DNA from: a virus
IMG/VR virus record: IMGVR_UViG_3300020400_000037
Location: 1-24,820 of that record
Length of the DNA: 24,820 nt
Strand: one strand, 5' to 3'
The position numbers and the translations under genes are program-made. Positions within the stretch are counted from its first letter, which is position 1. Each line of letters opens with the position of its first letter. Below are positions 21,351-24,820 of this stretch, one piece after another. Under the pieces are notes generated by a model. That model searched no databases, was not told where the DNA came from, and saw only the letters and a program-made list of their open reading frames with translations.

Positions 21351-21882
21351 ATAACTGTGTATCCTTTACTTGTCTTTCAATTCTCTTCATTAACTTTTGT
21401 TGTTTTCTTTTAGCCATATCTAGTTTAAGTTTACTTACCCTATCTATGTAGTTGATTCCGTATAGATGATCATATTCATGACCAAAGATTCTAGCATTCC
21501 AACCTGTTAACTCTATTGTACACTCTTTTCCGCTAGAGTCAAGACATTCAGTTACCAAACCAACTGGTCTTTTTACCTTAAAGTATAACAACGGAAAACT
21601 TAAACAACCTTCTTCACCGTCAACCATCTCCTCACTTACCGCAGTAATTTTCGGATTGATGATTGCAAAAGGTTTTTCATCTTCATAATCCTTTAATCCG
21701 TTTGGTTTAATAATAAAAATTTGTGCATCAAGTTCAACTTGATTGGCCGCAAGTCCTACACCTTGATTCTTTTCCATGATTGATATCATGTCAGCTTCAA
21801 CCTTTTTGGCATCATGCTTTTCAAAATCAAAAGGTTCTACCTTTTTGTCTAACCAGTCGTTAGGATGATAAATCAGTTTCAT
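21337..21882 (-). CDS. def: Peptide deformylase
   Basis: A 181-residue enzyme with all three motifs: GVGLAANQ at 41-48 (I), EGCLS at 91-95 with metal ligand Cys93 (II), and HEYDH at 135-139 with ligands His135/His139 and catalytic Glu136 (III). It removes N-formyl from new proteins. Length is bacterial, with a C-terminal basic helix (LDMAKRKQQKLMKRIERQVK); some marine phage deformylases lack this helix. Cyanophage deformylases are known and act on short host photosystem-type peptides, but nothing here shows a substrate bias. Its ATG lies 23 bp inside the dnaJ 3' end, and its own end overlaps clpA, so the three are co-translated. Confidence 0.95.
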   Translation of the reverse strand: MKLIYHPNDWLDKKVEPFDFEKHDAKKVEADMISIMEKNQGVGLAANQVELDAQIFIIKPNGLKDYEDEKPFAIINPKITAVSEEMVDGEEGCLSFPLLYFKVKRPVGLVTECLDSSGKECTIELTGWNARIFGHEYDHLYGINYIDRVSKLKLDMAKRKQQKLMKRIERQVKDTQLYGRT

Positions 21883-22723
21883 CTTTTATCCGTGCTAATA
21901 TCTCTCTTTTGTTTTCATCTGTAATTTTTGGTGTTCGTGCATTTACTTTTACAAATAAACTGCCCGTTGTACCTGACCTTTGATCTGGTAAGCCTTGTCC
22001 ACTTATGCTGAAAGTTGTACCTGGATTGGAGCCTGGAGGAACTGTTACACTTAATTGTCTACCATGTAAAGTATCTACTCTAATGTTTGTGCCTAGTATA
22101 AGATCGAACACGTTTACTGTTCTCTCTATATATAAATTTATGCCATCTACCCTATACTCGGGGTCTCTCTTGACTCTTATTTTTACATACAAGTCTCCTC
22201 TTGGCATTTGGCTAATGTTGTCTCCACCCATTCCACCATATCTCATAGTGTCTCCTGGACGTACACCTTTTGGAACTTTTATTGTAACAGTTTGCTCTTT
22301 GCCACTTGGTAATCTATATGAGGCAATTAGTTCTTTACCATTTACAATATCCTTTAATGTGATGTCCGCGGCTATTGTGATGTCTTGGTTACGCATCTGT
22401 CTTTGTCTGCGTTGAAATGGATCACCAAATCCATTGCCAAAAAAGTTTGTAAACACTTCTTCAAATCCACCATCGCCCATGTTAAAATGGAACGACTGGT
22501 TTCTATTCATTTGTGCTTGTTGTGGATCAGATGTTCCAAATTGATCGTACATCTGTCTTTTGTTGCTGTCGGATAAAGTTTGGTATGCTTCGTTGACTGC
22601 TTTGAATTGGTTAGGATCACCACCCTTGTCAGGATGATGTTGTGCCGCTTTTTTGCGGAAAGCAGATTTTATCTCTTTTTGTGATGCGTTACGATTAACG
22701 CCTAACGATTCATAATAATCCAT
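21860..22723 (-). CDS. DnaJ/CbpA-type co-chaperone (no zinc finger)
   Basis: A 287-residue J-protein. The J-domain spans 1-65 with HPD at 30-32 (AAQHHPDKGGDPNQF). A short Gly/Phe-rich region (70-110, DGGFEEVFTNFFGNGFGDPF) follows, then two beta-barrel substrate-binding domains (KVPKGVRPGDTMRYGGMGG, SVTVPPGSNPGTTFSISGQG). There is no CxxCxGxG zinc domain, so it is the CbpA/type II form. HPD allows it to stimulate host DnaK, perhaps for capsid folding or to pass substrates to the neighbouring ClpA. The promoter at 22730-22758 would start transcription at about the ATG, and no good ribosome site is seen, so translation may be leaderless. Confidence 0.93.
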   Translation of the reverse strand: MDYYESLGVNRNASQKEIKSAFRKKAAQHHPDKGGDPNQFKAVNEAYQTLSDSNKRQMYDQFGTSDPQQAQMNRNQSFHFNMGDGGFEEVFTNFFGNGFGDPFQRRQRQMRNQDITIAADITLKDIVNGKELIASYRLPSGKEQTVTIKVPKGVRPGDTMRYGGMGGDNISQMPRGDLYVKIRVKRDPEYRVDGINLYIERTVNVFDLILGTNIRVDTLHGRQLSVTVPPGSNPGTTFSISGQGLPDQRSGTTGSLFVKVNARTPKITDENKREILARIKDETDLSS

Positions 22724-22729
22724 AATAGT

Positions 22730-22758
22730 ACTATAACACCTTTTTGTTTAAAGGTCAA
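22730..22758 (-). promoter_or_regulatory. Sigma70-type promoter for dnaJ-def-clpA, predicted leaderless
   Basis: Minus-strand TTGACC (22758-22753), a 17-bp spacer and TATAGT (22735-22730), each 5 of 6. The -10 box ends six bases before ATG 22723, so the predicted start coincides with the start codon. It lies in one of the few true intergenic gaps. Confidence 0.7.
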
Positions 22759-22774
22759 CACTATTACTTATCGA

Positions 22775-23095
22775 TTATTTTTTTCCTGGGATAGTCGCTC
22801 CTGGCTTACCTACATATAAACCAAAGAAGGCCGCTCCAGCACCAACGATAGTCGATATAAATGCCGCCTGTGCATTTGTTGGATCAGGCAAAGCCATAAA
22901 CCATGTTGTTGCACTATAAAAGGCATAGATGTAAGCCATCATAATCAGTCTTGGAATAAGTCTAAACTTGTCCATTATTCCTGCTGTCTTGTTGTACCAA
23001 GTTTCAGCTTCATCTCCTGATGCAGGAACAAGATCGGCTTTGTCTAATTCATATTCTTTTGCTGTGCTAGTTTCTTTAACTTTTATTTTTTCCAT
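22775..23095 (-). CDS. Two-TM membrane protein, holin candidate
   Basis: A 106-residue protein with a charged N-terminal 45 residues and two TM segments, about 48-69 (IPRLIMMAYIYAFYSATTWF) and 76-96 (QAAFISTIVGAGAAFFGLYV). A short Gly/Lys tail follows, giving an N-in/C-in hairpin. I recall related proteins in marine phages. The small size, two TMs and nearby spanin pair make a class II holin plausible, but no lysin is in the window and no signature proves it. It overlaps the MscS-like gene by 20 bp and ends before the dnaJ promoter. Confidence 0.6.
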   Translation of the reverse strand: MEKIKVKETSTAKEYELDKADLVPASGDEAETWYNKTAGIMDKFRLIPRLIMMAYIYAFYSATTWFMALPDPTNAQAAFISTIVGAGAAFFGLYVGKPGATIPGKK

Positions 23096-23513
23096 TTTTC
23101 ATTCTCTCAATTTCAATCTTATTCTTATTAATCTTATCGTTCTGTGCCTGATCGATCATTGCCTGTAATCTACGTCCTTTTTCTGCATCACTGTCTAAAT
23201 GTAAATCTTTATTGATAATCTTTTCTAGTTTGTGTAATTTTAATCTATCGTTTGAAATAAATCTCCACACATAACCCTTTTCACTATACACACCAAACAC
23301 AGTTTCTCTCAATCCTATTCTTACAATTATAGCATCTTCACCATCTAGTATGATATGATCACCTTCATTAAATGCAGGATTAAATTTAAACTTTAATCCA
23401 CTCATTAAATTTACTGCAAAGTCTTTAAACCAAAATACTGCCGACAGGGATATTAAGATAGCTATCCACGGAGCAAGTACATCTGCTAAATCTAGTCCTA
23501 ATTGGTCAAACAT
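23076..23513 (-). CDS. Miniature MscS-like membrane protein
   Basis: A 145-residue protein. One TM helix at about 12-40 (LAPWIAILISLSAVFWFKDF) leads into FNPAFNEGDHIILDGEDAII followed by VRIGLRETVFG (44-74). This matches MscS TM3 plus its beta domain: an F-x-x-GD-x-I segment, a V-x-x-I-x-L-R-x-T strand and an ISNDRL counterpart of the IPN loop. The C-terminus is a charged helix. Cellular MscS has three TM helices and about 280 residues, so this is a stripped version. It could oligomerise into a pore, modulate host channels, or help lysis, given the flanking membrane and spanin genes. Confidence 0.65.
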   Translation of the reverse strand: MFDQLGLDLADVLAPWIAILISLSAVFWFKDFAVNLMSGLKFKFNPAFNEGDHIILDGEDAIIVRIGLRETVFGVYSEKGYVWRFISNDRLKLHKLEKIINKDLHLDSDAEKGRRLQAMIDQAQNDKINKNKIEIERMKNGKNKS

Positions 23514-23514
23514 A

Positions 23515-23763
23515 TTATTTTTTCTTTTCTAATTTCTTGATTCGGGATTCCATTGCATCTAATTTATTTTTCAATGCAGGAAACTTTTGCATTGTTTTTT
23601 CTTCAGCGGTTAGTATTTTAAGATCATACCTTTCAGCCGCCCAGTTGTACCACGATTCCATCTTTCCATAGAACCATTTACCCATAGCGGTCTTTTTGAA
23701 CCAGGCATTAGTTGCCTGTCCAAGAACAGCACCGACAATTGACTTAACTAAGAAAAACCACAT
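23515..23763 (-). CDS. Small membrane-associated protein with coiled-coil tail
   Basis: An 82-residue protein: hydrophobic or amphipathic first 25 residues (MWFFLVKSIVGAVLGQATNA), an aromatic basic centre (MGKWFYGKMESWYNWAAERY) and a charged coiled-coil end (LDAMESRIKKLEKKK). No family recognised. It begins the unit driven by the late promoter at 23788-23795. Its ATG lies in the 3' arm of a perfect inverted repeat, with the ribosome site in the loop (see 23761-23785). Confidence 0.65.
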   Translation of the reverse strand: MWFFLVKSIVGAVLGQATNAWFKKTAMGKWFYGKMESWYNWAAERYDLKILTAEEKTMQKFPALKNKLDAMESRIKKLEKKK

Positions 23764-23785
23764 ATAATTCCCTTTCGATTATATG
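23761..23785 (-). promoter_or_regulatory. Perfect inverted repeat enclosing the ribosome site and start codon
   Basis: Minus-strand CATATAAT, a 9-nt loop CGAAAGGGA, then ATTATATG. The 8-bp arms are exact complements. The loop holds the ribosome site AAGGGA, and the 3' arm ends with the ATG of the 23515-23763 gene. It lies just after the late promoter, so late mRNA would begin with this hairpin. It may tune or block translation, or be a protein-binding palindrome. Confidence 0.55.
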
Positions 23786-23787
23786 TG

Positions 23788-23795
23788 TATTTATC
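23788..23795 (-). promoter_or_regulatory. T4-type late promoter for the membrane-protein unit
   Basis: Minus-strand GATAAATACACA in the 34-bp gap between the o-spanin and the next gene, 7 of 8 to late consensus and starting two bases after the o-spanin stop codon. Confidence 0.75.
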
Positions 23796-23797
23796 AG

Positions 23798-24175
23798 CTA
23801 TTTCTTGTCTTTACCTTCGTAATATTCTTTATATGATTTGATTATTTCGTCTTGTTGTAGCATATAAGCACGTATTTGTGCAAAATTCTTTGCTAGTGCT
23901 TCATAGCCATCGTCTGTCAAGCCAAATAGCACAGGATCTATGCCACCTGCTTTAAGTTTTTCGAACACTTCGTCAGCATTGTCAGACGTAATTATAGTCC
24001 ATTTAAGTTCTTCTAATTTAGGAGTTAGTGGTTCTGGAAGTTCAAGAGGTTCTCTGTCGATTTCAGTGTTGAAAATCTCTAATTGCTTAACTGCTGTACC
24101 GCAACTAGTGAGGAACGTAGTTAGGGTTAGCAAGACTAGGACACTCAGAATTGATTTCAGACTTCTTAGTTGCAT
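23798..24175 (-). CDS. Outer-membrane lipoprotein spanin (o-spanin, Rz1-like)
   Basis: A 125-residue lipoprotein. It has a signal peptide with LTSC lipobox at 22-25 after a hydrophobic run (ILSVLVLLTLTTFL). A Pro-rich segment (REPLELPEPLTPKLEELKW) then resembles the Pro-rich linker of Rz1 proteins, and a helical end follows. Cys25 should be lipidated and tethered to the inner leaflet of the outer membrane. Its 5' end overlaps the i-spanin gene out of frame by 71 bp, the usual Rz/Rz1 arrangement. Spanins fuse inner and outer membranes in the last step of lysis of a Gram-negative host. It is longer than lambda Rz1 (60 residues). Confidence 0.8.
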   Translation of the reverse strand: MQLRSLKSILSVLVLLTLTTFLTSCGTAVKQLEIFNTEIDREPLELPEPLTPKLEELKWTIITSDNADEVFEKLKAGGIDPVLFGLTDDGYEALAKNFAQIRAYMLQQDEIIKSYKEYYEGKDKK

Positions 24176-24590
24176 TTTTCTCTTTCTCCGTTAATGGACT
24201 TCCCATTGCAATTTCGCTACATCTCATTGCATTGTTACTTCCTTTATTAATTATCTTTTCAACTGATGATGGCCTCTTCGTTGCGAGATCACCCATATCA
24301 CGTACTTCGCCTTTTCCGTTTATTTTATTGAATTTTTTATCCAAAGCCTGAAACTCTGCTTTCAGGATACTATTTTGTTTTTCTATTTCTGCTTTAATCT
24401 TGGTTATTGCTTCAAAGTCTGCTTTCATCTGTTCAATCACAGCTTTCTGACTATCTATACTTTGTTCCAATTTAAGATTATTTGCTTCTGATGTAGCCAA
24501 GTCTGCTTTTAGATTTTTAACATACATAAATCCTCCGCCAGCACCTGCTAACATCATTAATACTATTGCAATTTTTATAGAACTAAACAC
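24105..24590 (-). CDS. Inner-membrane spanin (i-spanin, Rz-like)
   Basis: A 161-residue protein with a short cytoplasmic start, one TM segment (KIAIVLMMLAGAGGGFMYV), and a long periplasmic coiled coil (NLKADLATSEANNLKLEQSI and onward through KAEIEKQNSILKAEFQALDK). A Cys-containing tail follows (MRCSEIAMG, NSECPSL). This topology plus the embedded lipoprotein gene identify an i-spanin. The start is GTG 24590, with GGAGAG 5 nt upstream and an 8-bp overlap with the ACP-like stop. The TTG at 24623 would add 11 residues without a ribosome site. It should bind the o-spanin C-terminus and collapse to fuse membranes. Confidence 0.8.
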   Translation of the reverse strand: MFSSIKIAIVLMMLAGAGGGFMYVKNLKADLATSEANNLKLEQSIDSQKAVIEQMKADFEAITKIKAEIEKQNSILKAEFQALDKKFNKINGKGEVRDMGDLATKRPSSVEKIINKGSNNAMRCSEIAMGSPLTEKEKNATKKSEINSECPSLANPNYVPH

Positions 24591-24807
24591 TTTTGCTCTC
24601 CACCAATTTAATAAAGTCGCCAACTGTTTTTACGTTAGCTTCTTCTTCACTTGAAATGCTTGTACCTGTTGCTTCTTGTATCGCAATGGTAAGCTCAACG
24701 ATATCAAAGTCGTCAGCACCTAAATCATCTATCAAAGATGCTCCTGGTACGACCTTAGACGCATCAACGTCTAAATGTTCTGCTATTGCTTTAACTACTT
24801 TTTCCAT
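24583..24807 (-). CDS. Acyl-carrier-protein-like protein lacking the phosphopantetheine serine
   Basis: A 74-residue acidic four-helix protein that aligns end to end with ACP: VVKAIAEHLDVDASKVVPGA, LIDDLGADDFDIVELTIAIQ, and a final VKTVGDFIKLVE. In true ACP the segment reads GADSLDTVEL, and the Ser carries 4'-phosphopantetheine. Here it is GADDFDIVEL (codons GAC GAC TTT), so the attachment Ser is Asp. It therefore should not carry acyl groups. It may be an ACP mimic that binds host ACP partners, or may have a scaffolding role. GAGGAAG lies before ATG 24807. It precedes the spanins with an 8-bp overlap. Confidence 0.85.
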   Translation of the reverse strand: MEKVVKAIAEHLDVDASKVVPGASLIDDLGADDFDIVELTIAIQEATGTSISSEEEANVKTVGDFIKLVESKSV

Positions 24808-24820
24808 CTTCTTCCTCGTA

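Noticed and set aside
21515-21542. TTGACT-16-TACAAT inside def as a promoter
   Set aside because: Sub-optimal boxes, in mid-gene, with no start or gap nearby that it would serve; likely chance in AT-rich DNA.
1-24820. Rho-independent terminators
   Set aside because: I looked in the few intergenic gaps (4523-4562, 9383-9451, 11736-11776, 17785-17824, 22724-22774, 23764-23797) and saw no GC-rich hairpin followed by a T run on the minus strand.

Overview
This window is a compact, AT-rich stretch of what looks like a marine T4-like myovirus genome. The family B DNA polymerase (gp43 type), the gp45-type sliding clamp, a DexA-like exonuclease and GATAAATA/CATAAATA late-promoter motifs all fit. So do the host-derived accessory genes known from ocean T4-like phages (peptide deformylase, DnaJ, ClpA, 2OG-Fe(II) oxygenases). 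The gene style resembles pelagiphage/cyanophage myoviruses; the exact host cannot be read from the sequence. Every gene I can support lies on the minus strand, so transcription runs from high to low coordinates. Most neighbours overlap by 1-25 bp (ATGA, TAATG, GTGA junctions), and I find no gene-free stretch longer than about 70 bp. I saw no tRNA, rRNA, CRISPR, IS element or attachment site.

Layout in transcription order (right to left). (1) 22.8-24.8 kb, envelope/lysis: an acyl-carrier-protein-like protein whose phosphopantetheine serine is replaced by Asp, an overlapping i-spanin/o-spanin pair, a small membrane protein behind a late promoter, a miniature MscS-like protein and a two-TM holin-like protein. 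(2) 18.4-22.7 kb: a dnaJ-def-clpA proteostasis cassette with an early-type promoter, followed by a conserved unknown. (3) 11.1-18.4 kb, late block: a beta-rich virion-like protein and a translationally coupled run of Lys/Arg- and Cys-rich proteins. Many begin with a short sequence like MRxRxI-x-E-G/A, which recalls T4 capsid-targeting sequences and prohead-protease sites. Enzymatic members are an NMN-adenylyltransferase-like protein and a large fusion of a 5'(3')-deoxyribonucleotidase-like HAD domain with a ParB-like domain. (4) 4.5-11.1 kb, early/replication: a 2OG oxygenase, DsbA-like late-transcription protein, two small membrane proteins flanking a HAD phosphatase, DNA polymerase, DexA-like exonuclease, four small proteins and an SDR epimerase. 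(5) 1-4.5 kb: sliding clamp, a TGT/DpdA-family enzyme, a DUF465-like protein, a second 2OG oxygenase, an unknown, a PTPS/QueD-like protein, a small basic protein and a truncated glycosyltransferase-like gene.

The parts suggest a working scheme. Host sigma70-type promoters with TTGACx and 16-18 bp spacers lie before the queD-like gene, clamp, polymerase, dsbA and dnaJ, and would drive early expression. GATAAATA-type sites drive late morphogenesis and lysis genes. The polymerase leader carries two near-identical hairpins with compensatory base changes just before its ribosome binding site, a likely autogenous translational operator. The DpdA-like plus QueD-like pair suggests 7-deazaguanine modification of phage DNA. 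The late block may be a set of proteins packaged in the head and delivered with the DNA.
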